From: Acidimicrobiales bacterium
GTDB lineage: Bacteria > Actinomycetota > Acidimicrobiia > Acidimicrobiales > SZUA-35
Direction of reading: 5' to 3'
Length of the DNA: 64,000 bases
Assembly: GCA_028285495.1 (NCBI GenBank)
Contig: JANQPB010000018.1
Location: forward strand, 62,001-126,000
The notes beneath the pieces were generated by a model. That model was given only the letters and a program-made list of their open reading frames with translations, was not told where the DNA came from and searched no databases. Numbering within the stretch: position 1 is the stretch's first letter; the number at the start of each line of letters is the position of its first letter. The position numbers and the translations under genes are program-made. Shown here in pieces: positions 10,754 through 18,519 of the stretch.

Positions 10754-10759
10754 TATCCT
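10754..10759 (+). promoter_or_regulatory. -10 box of nfuA
   Basis: TATCCT, eight bases before the ATG at 10768. The spacer holds GGGAGGAT, so a Shine-Dalgarno-like sequence and the -10 box sit side by side in the 14-base gap between divergent genes. Confidence 0.5.
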
Positions 10760-10767
10760 GGGAGGAT

Positions 10768-11439
10768 ATGACGACCGCGGACACCCCAGATCTGACCGTC
10801 GGGACCCCCTCGATCGACGGATCCGATGCCGGCAGCCCCCTCTCGGTCTCCGATGAGGCGCTGGCCACCGTGCTCGACGTGCGGGCGGGCGAGGACGACC
10901 CGGGGGCGACGGCCCTGCGGGTCGAGATCACCGGCGCCAACATGACCGACTTCCGCTACGCACTGGACCTGGTGCCGATCGCCGAGGCGGCAGACGGCGA
11001 CGCCGTCTACACCCAGGGCAGCCACGGCGAGCTGACCGTGATCGTGCCGGCGGCCTCGATCGAGCGGATGCTCGGCGCGGTGCTCGACGTGCCGTCCAAC
11101 AGCGCCGCCGGTGGCCTCGTCATCAAGAACCCCAACACGCCCGACCCGCTCGACGGTCTCGACATCGATCTCTCCGGTGAGCTGCCCCAGCGGGTTCAGG
11201 CGGTGCTCGACCAGGCGATCAACCCGGCCCTGGCCTCCCACGGCGGCTACGCCACGCTGGTCAACATCGAGGACACGACCGTCTTCGTCACCATGGGCGG
11301 CGGCTGCCAGGGCTGTGCGGCCAGCGCCATGACCCTGCGCGACGGCATCCGCTCGATGCTCATGGGGGCGATCCCCGAGATCACCGAGGTGGTCGACGCC
11401 ACCGACCACGCCGCCGGCGAGAACCCCTTCTACAGCTAG
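10768..11439 (+). CDS. nfuA: NfuA-like iron-sulfur cluster carrier
   Basis: A 223-residue Fe-S carrier with the two-domain NfuA layout. Residues about 25-115 form a degenerate A-type (IscA/HesB-like) domain without its cysteines (ALRVEITGANMTDFRYAL...). Residues about 130-205 form the NifU C-terminal domain with GGGCQGCAAS; the cluster-binding cysteines are C180 and C183. Such proteins accept a [4Fe-4S] cluster as a dimer and deliver it to client enzymes. The radical-SAM protein MoaA elsewhere in this window is a possible client, but nothing links them directly. Good ribosome binding site (GGAGG) plus the adjacent -10 box. Confidence 0.9.
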   Translation: MTTADTPDLTVGTPSIDGSDAGSPLSVSDEALATVLDVRAGEDDPGATALRVEITGANMTDFRYALDLVPIAEAADGDAVYTQGSHGELTVIVPAASIERMLGAVLDVPSNSAAGGLVIKNPNTPDPLDGLDIDLSGELPQRVQAVLDQAINPALASHGGYATLVNIEDTTVFVTMGGGCQGCAASAMTLRDGIRSMLMGAIPEITEVVDATDHAAGENPFYS

Positions 11440-11604
11440 TGCCCTGACCACGACGTCCGCCGTGTCCGAGGTCGGGGCACGAGCCGGACCGCTCGGCACC
11501 CGGTTTGCTCGTCCGGCCCGGACATGCGCCCGGACCGTTCCGGCAACTACGCTGGACGGCGACTCGTCACCGAGTCGTCCGCTCGGCCAAGGGGATCAGA
11601 CCAC

Positions 11605-13035
11605 ATGCCCGATACACGGCGAGGCATCGTCGCCTACGGCGCCTACGTGCCCTACTCCCGCCTCCAGCGCTCGGCGATCACCGCCGCCCTCGGTACCGGC
11701 GGCGGACGGGGCACTCGGGCGGTTGCCTCCTACGACGAGGACGCCACATCGATGGCGGTCGAGGCCGGTCGGATGTTGATGCGGTCGGCCCCCGACGGGT
11801 TGACCCCGGACGCCATCTACTTCGCCACGTCGACGCCGCCGTATCTCGACAAGACCAACGCCAACGTCATCCACGCCGCCCTCGACCTGCCGTCCCGGGT
11901 GTTCGCCGGTGACGTCGGCGGTTCGCCCCGCTCGGTCAACGCCGCCCTGCGCGCGGCCATCGGCGGCGGCCGGCCGACGATGGTGGTTGCGGCCGACGTC
12001 CGCAGCGGGCGTCCCGGCTCGGGTGACGAGGCCAACACCGGCGACGCCGCCGTCGCCTGGTTGATCGGCTCGGACGACGACGGCCCGCTGCTGGCCGAGT
12101 GGCTTGGTGGGGCATCGGCAACCGAAGAATTCCTCGATCGCTGGCGGCTGCCCGAGTGGAACTACTCCCGGGTCTGGGAGGAGCGGTTCGGCGAGCACGC
12201 CTACCTCCCGCTGGTGACCGAGGCGGCCGAGGCGGCGTTCAAGGAGTGTGAGATCGAGCCTGGCGACGTCGACAAGGTCGTGATCGCCGGGCTGCACGCC
12301 CGTGCGGTCCGGGGTGCGGCGAGGGCCGCCGGGGTCGACGGGGCCAAGGTGGTCGACGACCTCACGACCGTCGTCGGCCAGACCGGGAGCGCCCACGCCG
12401 GGCTGGTCCTGGCCGCCACCCTCGACGACGCGGCGCCGGGCGAGACGATCATGGTCATCCACCTGGTCGACGGGGTCGACGTCGGGTTCTTCCGCACCAC
12501 CGAGGCCATCGCCGACCAGCAGCCAGCGGCGACCGTCGCCGCCCAGATCGAGGCTGGCAACGACTCGCTCGACTACAACACGTTCCTGACCTGGCGCGGC
12601 TTTCTCGACCGTGAGCCGCCACGCCGGCCAGACCCGGTGCCCCCGGCGGCGCCGCCGTCGTTCCGCTCCGACCGGTGGAAGTACGCCTTCGTCGGCTCGC
12701 GCGACGCCAGCAGCGGCGCCATCCACCTCCCGCCCCAGCGGGTGTCGGTGAAGGGCGGTGCCGTCGACGAGATGGAGCCGGTCCCGATGGCCGACGTGCC
12801 GGGCACGGTGGTCACCTTCACGATCGACCGACTGGCGTACTCGCTCTCACCGCCGACGATCGCCGTGGTGATCGACTTCGACGGCGGCGGGCGGTTCCAG
12901 TGCCAGCTGACCGACGCCGACCCGGACGACGTCAAGATCGGCGACCGGGTCTCGATGACGTTCCGCCGACTGCTGACCGCGGACGGCGTCCACAACTATT
13001 TCTGGAAGGCCCGCCCCATCGGCGGGTCTGAGTAG
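11605..13035 (+). CDS. HMG-CoA-synthase-like/thiolase-fold protein fused to a DUF35 OB-fold domain
   Basis: A 476-residue fusion. The N-terminal ~340 residues read as an HMG-CoA synthase/KAS III-like thiolase fold (GIVAYGAYVPYSRL, then IYFATSTPPYLDKTNANVIHAAL). The C-terminal ~120 residues are a DUF35 OB-fold domain (GTVVTFTIDRL...PPTIAVVIDFDGGGRFQCQLTD). Where the catalytic Cys is expected, the sequence is GDVGGSPRS, so a Ser appears to replace it. In archaea and some bacteria, thiolase, HMG-CoA synthase and DUF35 proteins form one complex; here two parts are fused and a thiolase follows 67 bases later. The ATG at 11605 has AAGGGGA upstream; a TACGCT box at 11548-11553 would give a leader of about 45 bases. 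Substrate unknown. Confidence 0.78.
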   Translation: MPDTRRGIVAYGAYVPYSRLQRSAITAALGTGGGRGTRAVASYDEDATSMAVEAGRMLMRSAPDGLTPDAIYFATSTPPYLDKTNANVIHAALDLPSRVFAGDVGGSPRSVNAALRAAIGGGRPTMVVAADVRSGRPGSGDEANTGDAAVAWLIGSDDDGPLLAEWLGGASATEEFLDRWRLPEWNYSRVWEERFGEHAYLPLVTEAAEAAFKECEIEPGDVDKVVIAGLHARAVRGAARAAGVDGAKVVDDLTTVVGQTGSAHAGLVLAATLDDAAPGETIMVIHLVDGVDVGFFRTTEAIADQQPAATVAAQIEAGNDSLDYNTFLTWRGFLDREPPRRPDPVPPAAPPSFRSDRWKYAFVGSRDASSGAIHLPPQRVSVKGGAVDEMEPVPMADVPGTVVTFTIDRLAYSLSPPTIAVVIDFDGGGRFQCQLTDADPDDVKIGDRVSMTFRRLLTADGVHNYFWKARPIGGSE

Positions 13036-13102
13036 GGCCCGCAAGGGATCCGGGAACACACGAACGCCCCCGAACGGCTACGAAAGGCGAAGAGGTACCG
13101 CT

Positions 13103-14305
13103 ATGGGCTCCAAGGGCATCAAGGATCAGGTGGCGATCGTCGGGATGGGGTGCACCCCGTTCGGCGAGCACTGGGACAAGTCGGTCGACGACATGTTGAT
13201 CGACGCCGCGACCGACGCCTACGCGTCGGCCGGGATCGGCCAGGACGACGTCGATGCGTTCTGGTTCGGCACGCTCGGCTCGGGCACCTCCGGCCTGACC
13301 CTCTCGCGGCCGCTGAAGATCGACTACAAACCGGTGACCCGGGTCGAGAACATGTGTGCCACCGGCTCCGAGGCGTTCCGCAACGCCTGCTATGCGGTCG
13401 CCTCCGGTGCCTACGACGTGGTCATGGCCATCGGCGTCGAGAAGCTCAAGGACAACGGCATGTCCGGGCTCGTCGGGGCCAAGGTCCCCGACGACGGGAC
13501 CCGCCCCGAGCTGACCGCACCGGCCATGTTCTCGCTGCTGGCCCCGGCCTACGCCAACAAGTACGGCGTCGACACCGACGAGATGAAAGACGTCCTCACC
13601 CGGATCGCCTGGAAGAACCACTACAACGGCGCCCGCAATCCACGAGCCCAGTTCCGCAAGGAGGTCGGCAAGGACACGATCTGCAACGCCCCGCTGATCG
13701 CCGGCCAGCTCGGGATCTTCGACTGCTCGGGCGTGTCCGACGGCTCCGCCGCCGCCATCCTGTGCCGGGCCGAGGACGCCCACAAGTACACCGACAAGCC
13801 GCTCTACGTGAAGGGCCTCGGCTTCTCGGCCGGTCCGGCCGCCGGCCCGATCGACACCGACTACGACTACACCACGTTCAACGAGGTCGTCCGCTCGGCC
13901 GCCGACGCCTACGCCCAGGCCGGGGTCACCGACCCGCGGGCCGAGGTGGCGATGGCCGAGGTCCACGACTGCTTCACCCCGACCGAGCTGGTCCTCATGG
14001 AGGACCTCGGCTTCGCCGACCGGGGCATGGGCTGGAAGGAGGTCCTGGCCGGGACCTACGACCTCGACGGCGAGCTGCCGGTCAACCCGGACGGCGGCCT
14101 GAAGAGCTTCGGGCATCCGATCGGCGCATCGGGGCTGCGGATGCTGTTCGAGTGCTGGCTCCAGCTCCGCCAGGAGGCCCCGGATGACCGCCAGATCCGG
14201 GCGGTCACCGAGCTCGGCAAGACGCTCGGGATGACCCACAACCTCGGCGGTGCGCCAGGCGAGTGCGTGAGCTTCGTGTCGATCGTCGGCTCGGAGCTCG
14301 GCTAG
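13103..14305 (+). CDS. Thiolase family protein (SCP-x/acetyl-CoA acetyltransferase-like)
   Basis: A 400-residue thiolase. The nucleophile is C85 in ENMCATGSEA; the second catalytic region is VHDCFT (H288), and GHPIGASG (about H337) with GGAPG near the end completes the site. The form resembles non-classical SCP-x/acetoacetyl-CoA thiolases that partner DUF35 proteins, not FadA. The gene follows the HMGS-like/DUF35 fusion on the same strand, with GAGG before the ATG, so the two products probably form a complex. Possible roles are acyl-CoA condensation or a retro-aldol/thiolytic step in beta-oxidation-like side-chain degradation; sequence cannot choose. Confidence 0.88.
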   Translation: MGSKGIKDQVAIVGMGCTPFGEHWDKSVDDMLIDAATDAYASAGIGQDDVDAFWFGTLGSGTSGLTLSRPLKIDYKPVTRVENMCATGSEAFRNACYAVASGAYDVVMAIGVEKLKDNGMSGLVGAKVPDDGTRPELTAPAMFSLLAPAYANKYGVDTDEMKDVLTRIAWKNHYNGARNPRAQFRKEVGKDTICNAPLIAGQLGIFDCSGVSDGSAAAILCRAEDAHKYTDKPLYVKGLGFSAGPAAGPIDTDYDYTTFNEVVRSAADAYAQAGVTDPRAEVAMAEVHDCFTPTELVLMEDLGFADRGMGWKEVLAGTYDLDGELPVNPDGGLKSFGHPIGASGLRMLFECWLQLRQEAPDDRQIRAVTELGKTLGMTHNLGGAPGECVSFVSIVGSELG

Positions 14306-14316
14306 CAGAACCGTCG

Positions 14317-14338
14317 CCGGGGGCCATACCGACCCCGG
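14317..14338. terminator. Weak hairpin between convergent genes
   Basis: CCGGGG (14317-14322) pairs with CCCCGG (14333-14338) around a 10-base loop, between the convergent thiolase and protease genes. There is no T-run, so this is only a possible terminator. Confidence 0.25.
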
Positions 14339-14355
14339 CCGCCGAGCGGGAGCGA

Positions 14356-15075
14356 TCAGCAGGTCGGGGGCGCGGCCCCCGGCCCGCCCGCGTCCAGGAT
14401 CCGGACCGCGTCGAGCAGCTCGACCCCGGACACCGCCCAGCCGATCTCGCCGCCCCGCCCGGCGGCGAACACCATCGCCACCATCCGCCCGTCCGGGTCG
14501 ACGACCGGGGCGCCGGAGTCGCCCGGCTCGATGTCGGCCTCCAGCCTGGCCGCCGCTCGGCGACCCTCGCCGTCGAGCGTGGCGTCGACCAGCTCGATGA
14601 TCTCGGACGGATCGACGGTGATCCGCCCCTCGTCGTCGGTGCCGGGGTCAGCGCCGTCGAACCGCAGGACCCCGACCGGGCCTGGCCCGTCCGGCTCGGC
14701 CAGCTCCAGGTGCTCGTCGAGGGGCAGGCGGGATCGGAGCAGCGCGATGTCCTTGGCCTCGTCGAGGTAGACGAGGTCGGCGGCCCGCGTCGCCTCCTCG
14801 TCACCCTGGTGGATGGAGATGGCCCCGGCGTCGGTGAACGAGTGGGCGACGGTGACCAGCAGGTCGGGGCCGATGGCCCCGGCCATCGCCCGATTGGCGG
14901 TACGGCCTCGGCACGGCTCGATCAGCACCCGGTAGGTCGACCCGGTCGAGCGGGCGTCGTCGCCGCAGCCGGCCAGGCCGGCCGACCCGAGCACGAGCGC
15001 GACGGCGAGCAGCAGGCCGGTCGGCCGCCGACGGAGCCGTCCGGCCGGTCCGCGGGGAGGGACCTCGACCGACAC
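14356..15075 (-). CDS. Trypsin-like serine protease, lipoprotein
   Basis: A 239-residue secreted protease. Residues 1-36 form a lipoprotein signal peptide (Arg-rich n-region, LLLAVALVLGSAGLAGC) with C37 as the lipidation site. The chymotrypsin-type triad is complete: H78 in LVTVAHSF, D109 in KDIALL, S187 in EPGDSGAPV. It thus appears anchored to the outer face of the membrane. No PDZ domain follows, unlike HtrA. TTG codons at 15084 and 15093 could also start it, but TACCGT (15084-15089) lies eight bases before the GTG at 15075, matching the local leaderless pattern. Substrate unknown. Confidence 0.82.
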   Translation of the reverse strand: MSVEVPPRGPAGRLRRRPTGLLLAVALVLGSAGLAGCGDDARSTGSTYRVLIEPCRGRTANRAMAGAIGPDLLVTVAHSFTDAGAISIHQGDEEATRAADLVYLDEAKDIALLRSRLPLDEHLELAEPDGPGPVGVLRFDGADPGTDDEGRITVDPSEIIELVDATLDGEGRRAAARLEADIEPGDSGAPVVDPDGRMVAMVFAAGRGGEIGWAVSGVELLDAVRILDAGGPGAAPPTC

Positions 15076-15083
15076 GGCGGTCA

Positions 15084-15089
15084 ACGGTA
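15084..15089 (-). promoter_or_regulatory. -10 box of lipoprotein protease gene (leaderless type)
   Basis: TACCGT on the minus strand, eight bases before the GTG at 15075. Confidence 0.45.
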
Positions 15090-15191
15090 GCAACCCCCCT
15101 GTCGCCGTCGGCGCCGAGGCGGCCCGTCCGGCGGCCCCGTGGTCGGCCGGCCGGGTTGCAAACGGCTGCGTTTCGGTGCAGCCTCACCCTT

Positions 15192-15803
15192 GTGAACGGC
15201 GACGACACGCCGGGCGACCACACGGTGGGTGACCACCCATCGGGCCCGGCCGATGGGGAACCGGCCTCCGGGCGACCATCCCCGGAGGCCGACACGGTGG
15301 TGCCCGGACGGCGGCGCCTCGGCTTCTCGGCCTCGGAGCTGGCCGGGCTCCTCGACCTTCCCGACGACGTCGACGGCATGGCCGCCGTCATCGAGGCCGA
15401 CGGTCGACCCTTCGCCGGTGCCTTCGTTCCGGTCGTCCTGCACGATCCGCTCTCGGCCGAGCGATCCTACGACGCAGCCGAGTGGGCCGCCGACCTGATC
15501 CGCTCGGCCGGCGGTCGCCTGCTCGGTGTCGCCACCTGCACCGAGCCCCCGGCGGAGGCGTCGACGGCAGACAACACCGTGCTCAACCCACGCCAGTGGA
15601 ACCACGCGGCGGCGATGATCGAGCGCCTGGAGGGCGTCAGCGCCCGTTTCGGGCTCCGGGTCGTCGTACGCGACACGATCGACGAGCTCGACATCGAGGG
15701 CGAGGCCGACCGCAGCCCGATCCACCACCTGCTCGACACCGGCCGCTACCTGATCGACGGCCTGGTCCCGGTGCGCCTGATCAGCCCCGGCACCGGGGCC
15801 TGA
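15192..15803 (+). CDS. Shortened sugar-phosphate-isomerase-like (AP endonuclease family 2/IolE-type) protein
   Basis: A 203-residue protein, GTG start, with a Gly/Pro/Asp-rich N-terminus (about residues 1-40). The middle reads like the central strands of xylose-isomerase-like TIM barrels: AGAFVPVVLHDPLS, then an RSAGGRLLGVATC strand, HAAAMIERLEGVSARFGLRVVVRD and LLDTGRYLIDG (usual family form: CLDTGHLAIGG). Family members are about 270-300 residues; here the first and last barrel strands are missing, and the metal-binding His after the late DTG is Arg. It may be a decayed or repurposed isomerase-like protein. The homology is read by eye and needs a profile search. Confidence 0.5.
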   Translation: MNGDDTPGDHTVGDHPSGPADGEPASGRPSPEADTVVPGRRRLGFSASELAGLLDLPDDVDGMAAVIEADGRPFAGAFVPVVLHDPLSAERSYDAAEWAADLIRSAGGRLLGVATCTEPPAEASTADNTVLNPRQWNHAAAMIERLEGVSARFGLRVVVRDTIDELDIEGEADRSPIHHLLDTGRYLIDGLVPVRLISPGTGA

Positions 15804-15886
15804 GCGCTCGCTGCGGGGCGGCTCCCCGGCTGCAGCGGGCGACACCGGGTTTCGGCCTCCGGCCGGATCGGGCACCATCGGAGCCG

Positions 15887-15904
15887 GGCCGCCGTGCGGC
15901 GGCC
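15887..15904. other. GC-rich hairpin upstream of hydroxyacid dehydrogenase gene
   Basis: A perfect 7-bp stem, GGCCGCC/GGCGGCC, around loop GTGC, 25 bases upstream of the GTG at 15929. It could end transcription of the preceding gene or fold in the leader of the next. No T-run. Confidence 0.3.
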
Positions 15905-15928
15905 ATCGTCCTGACGAGGAGAGTGCCC

Positions 15929-16876
15929 GTGAGCAAACCGGTGATGCACATCGATCGCCCGGTGACCGACGTCGAACGCTGGACCGGCGACCGGGTCGAG
16001 GTGGTCGGCCCGGACGACGCCCGCCTCGGTGAGGCGGCGGCCGCCATCGTCGGCGGCATCCGCTGGGACGGCCCCCGGTACGACCTCGCCCCCGACCTGC
16101 GGGTGCTGGCCCGCACCGGCATCGGGGTCGACGCCGTCGACATCGACGAGGCCACCCGCCGCGGCGTCCTGGTGGTCAACACCCCGGACGGGCCGACGGT
16201 GTCGACGGCCGAGCACACGATGGCCCTGCTGTTCACCGTGGCCAAGACGATCGGTCCCCATCAGGACCGGCTCCGCCGGGCCACCGGCGGCTATGCGATC
16301 GCCAGCACCGCAACCGAGCTCGACGGCCTGACGATCGGGCTCCTGGCCTACGGCCGGATCGCCCGCCGGGTGGCCAGGATCGCCGCCGGTGTCGGGATGC
16401 GGGTGCTGGTCTGCGATCCCTACCTCGATCCGGGCGGGGTCGATGCCGACGATCCGGCCGCCCCCGACGTCGTCGACTTCGATCAGCTGCTGGCCAGGTC
16501 GGACGTCCTGTCGTTGCACTGCCCGCTGACCGACGAGACCGAGCGGCTGCTCGACCGCCAGGCCTTCGCCCGCTGCAAGCCGGGCGTGATCTTCCTCAAC
16601 GCCGCCCGGGGTGGACTGGTCGACCACGACGCCCTGGTCGAGGCCCTCGACGCTGGCCGGGTCCGGGCCGCCGGCCTCGACGTGACCGACCCGGAGCCGC
16701 TCGACCCCGACCACACGCTCCTGCACCGGGAGAACGTCGTCGTCACCCCCCACATCGCCTCGTCGACCGAGGTCGGCCGCGACCGGATGCTGTCGATGGC
16801 CATCGAGCAGGCGCTCCAGGTGCTCGACGGGGAGCGCCCGGCCAACCTGGTCAACCCGGACGCGCTGGCTGGCTGA
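15929..16876 (+). CDS. D-2-hydroxyacid dehydrogenase (phosphoglycerate dehydrogenase-like)
   Basis: A 315-residue NAD(P)-dependent D-isomer-specific hydroxyacid dehydrogenase. The substrate-domain motif is LARTGIGVDAVDIDEATRRGVLVVNTP. Catalytic residues are intact: Arg in NAARGGLVD, Glu in DVTDPEPLD, His in TPHIASSTE. The nucleotide-binding Gly motif is unusual: the expected V-G-L-G-R-I-G reads L-A-Y-G-R-I-A, with two glycines changed to alanine. No C-terminal ACT domain, so a serine-feedback SerA is unlikely. The GTG start is supported by GAGGAGA seven bases upstream. Substrate unknown; glyoxylate/hydroxypyruvate or a phosphonate analogue are possible. Confidence 0.85.
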   Translation: MSKPVMHIDRPVTDVERWTGDRVEVVGPDDARLGEAAAAIVGGIRWDGPRYDLAPDLRVLARTGIGVDAVDIDEATRRGVLVVNTPDGPTVSTAEHTMALLFTVAKTIGPHQDRLRRATGGYAIASTATELDGLTIGLLAYGRIARRVARIAAGVGMRVLVCDPYLDPGGVDADDPAAPDVVDFDQLLARSDVLSLHCPLTDETERLLDRQAFARCKPGVIFLNAARGGLVDHDALVEALDAGRVRAAGLDVTDPEPLDPDHTLLHRENVVVTPHIASSTEVGRDRMLSMAIEQALQVLDGERPANLVNPDALAG

Positions 16877-16929
16877 GCGCCGGCTGGGCGCCGGTCCGGG
16901 GGAGCTGGTGGCCGGCGAGGCGCCCCGTG

Positions 16930-16935
16930 TACGGT
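16930..16935 (+). promoter_or_regulatory. -10 box of biotinyl-domain gene (leaderless type)
   Basis: TACGGT, eight bases before the ATG at 16944, overlapping no ribosome binding site. Confidence 0.45.
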
Positions 16936-16943
16936 TGCCGGCG

Positions 16944-17156
16944 ATGACCGAGGTGCTGGCCGAGATGACGGCGTCGGTGTGGCAGGTCCGGGTCGAGGCC
17001 GGCCAGGACGTTGCCGCCGACGACGAGCTGCTGATCCTGGAGTCGATGAAGATGGAGATCCCGGTCGTTGCCCCCCGGGCCGGCACGGTCGACGCCGTCC
17101 ACGTCGCCCCCGAGGATCAGGTCACCGAGGGCACGGTCCTCGTCACGCTTCGCTGA
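16944..17156 (+). CDS. Stand-alone biotinyl/lipoyl-domain protein
   Basis: A complete 70-residue biotin carboxyl carrier domain and nothing else. The attachment motif ESMKME places the biotinyl lysine at about residue 36, flanked by the hammerhead-fold strands (SVWQVRVEAGQDVAADDELLIL and AGTVDAVHVAPEDQVTEGTVLVTL). Small free carriers of this type serve as TB7.3-like carriers of actinobacterial acyl-CoA carboxylases. No carboxylase subunit is encoded nearby. The 3' end overlaps the convergent MFS gene by 14 bases. Confidence 0.85.
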   Translation: MTEVLAEMTASVWQVRVEAGQDVAADDELLILESMKMEIPVVAPRAGTVDAVHVAPEDQVTEGTVLVTLR

Positions 17157-18519
17157 CCGGGCCGGCTGCGCCGGCTCTGGCCCGCTCGATCCTGGCCGTC
17201 GTCAGCTGCGAGCCGACGGCCGCCAGCAACAGCAACTGGCCGACGCCGGCCAGGAGCCAGGGGGCGCGCAGGGCCATCGAGCGGTCACCGACCGCCTCGA
17301 CGACGGCCATCGTCACCCCGCCGACGAGGGCGCCGATCGGCATCATGCCCCACCCGAAGAAGCGGTAGACGCTGTTGACCCTCCCGAGCAGCTCGTCCGG
17401 GATGATGGTCTGGCGCAGGCTGACCGTGATCACGTTCCACAGCATCCCGAGCATGGCCGACAGACCGAACAGCACCGCAACCAGCGGCCACGACGACAGC
17501 AGCCCGATGACGATGCTGCCGACGCCGCCGGCCAGCAGCGTCAGCCACAACGACGGCCCCGGCCCGATGCGGGCCGAGATGGCGGGGGCGGCCCACCCGC
17601 CGACCACCGCGCCGACGGCGGCCCCGACGTTGAGCAGGGCGAACTGGCCCGGCGACGTGCCCAGCTCCTCCTGGGCGAACAGCACGAGGGAGGCCATGCC
17701 GAGCGCCCCGAGCGCATTGAGGAACCCGAGCACGATGGCCAGCGTTCGCAGCAGGCGATGCTGCCACAGCCAGCGGAATCCCTCGGCCATCTCCCGCCCC
17801 CAGCCGCCGTCGGTCCCGGACGACGGTGCGGTTCTCGCCGGCTCGGTCGCCGCCGCCCGAAGGGGGGTGATGGCGGCGATCAGTGCGGCGGAGAGGGCGA
17901 AGGTGGCGGCGTCGACGACGAACGGGAGGGCGAACGCGATCACCAGCAGCCACGCCCCGAGCGGCGGCCCGACGAAGAAGTTGGCCGCCTGCTCGGCGCT
18001 CCACAGCCGCCCGTTGGCCCGCTCCAGTCGCTCGGGTTGGACGAGCCGGGGCAGGAAGCTCTGCGCGGCGTTGTCGTACAGGACCTCGCCGACGCCGAGC
18101 AGGAAGATGGCGGCCAGCAGCACCACGTAGAGGGTGACGTCGGTGCCGCCGTCCGGCCCGCCGCCGGCCTGCAGGTCGTCAGGCGAGGGGAGCTCGTCCC
18201 GGCGGGTGAGCACCAGGCCGGCAACCACCAGCGTCACCGCAGCCCGGCCGAGGTTGGCCCTGACCATGATCGCGGCCCGGTCGTAGCGGTCGGCGACGAC
18301 GCCGGCCGGCAGGCTGACCAGCAGCCACGGCAGCCGTTGCAACACGACCACGATCGAGATCAGGAGCGGATTCCGGGTGATCGCCGACGCCAACCAGGGG
18401 TAGGCCAGCATGCCGATCCCGTCGCCGAGGTTCGAGACCGTCGAGGCCGCGAACAACCGCCGGTAGCCGCTGCCGAGCGAGCCGCCTGCGGCCGTGCTGC
18501 GTGGCGTCTCGGTGCTCAC
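17143..18519 (-). CDS. MFS transporter (EntS/MFS_3-like)
   Basis: A 458-residue major facilitator with 12 predicted helices and a central hydrophilic loop (about residues 205-230). The inter-helix motif VADRYDRAAIMVRANLGR after helix 2 corresponds to the family motif G-x-x-x-D-R-x-x-R-R in its divergent, EntS-like form, as in drug and siderophore exporters. The GTG start follows the stop of the upstream SDR gene with no gap (TAG then GTG), so translation is probably coupled. Substrate unknown. Confidence 0.85.
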   Translation of the reverse strand: MSTETPRSTAAGGSLGSGYRRLFAASTVSNLGDGIGMLAYPWLASAITRNPLLISIVVVLQRLPWLLVSLPAGVVADRYDRAAIMVRANLGRAAVTLVVAGLVLTRRDELPSPDDLQAGGGPDGGTDVTLYVVLLAAIFLLGVGEVLYDNAAQSFLPRLVQPERLERANGRLWSAEQAANFFVGPPLGAWLLVIAFALPFVVDAATFALSAALIAAITPLRAAATEPARTAPSSGTDGGWGREMAEGFRWLWQHRLLRTLAIVLGFLNALGALGMASLVLFAQEELGTSPGQFALLNVGAAVGAVVGGWAAPAISARIGPGPSLWLTLLAGGVGSIVIGLLSSWPLVAVLFGLSAMLGMLWNVITVSLRQTIIPDELLGRVNSVYRFFGWGMMPIGALVGGVTMAVVEAVGDRSMALRAPWLLAGVGQLLLLAAVGSQLTTARIERARAGAAGPVSEA

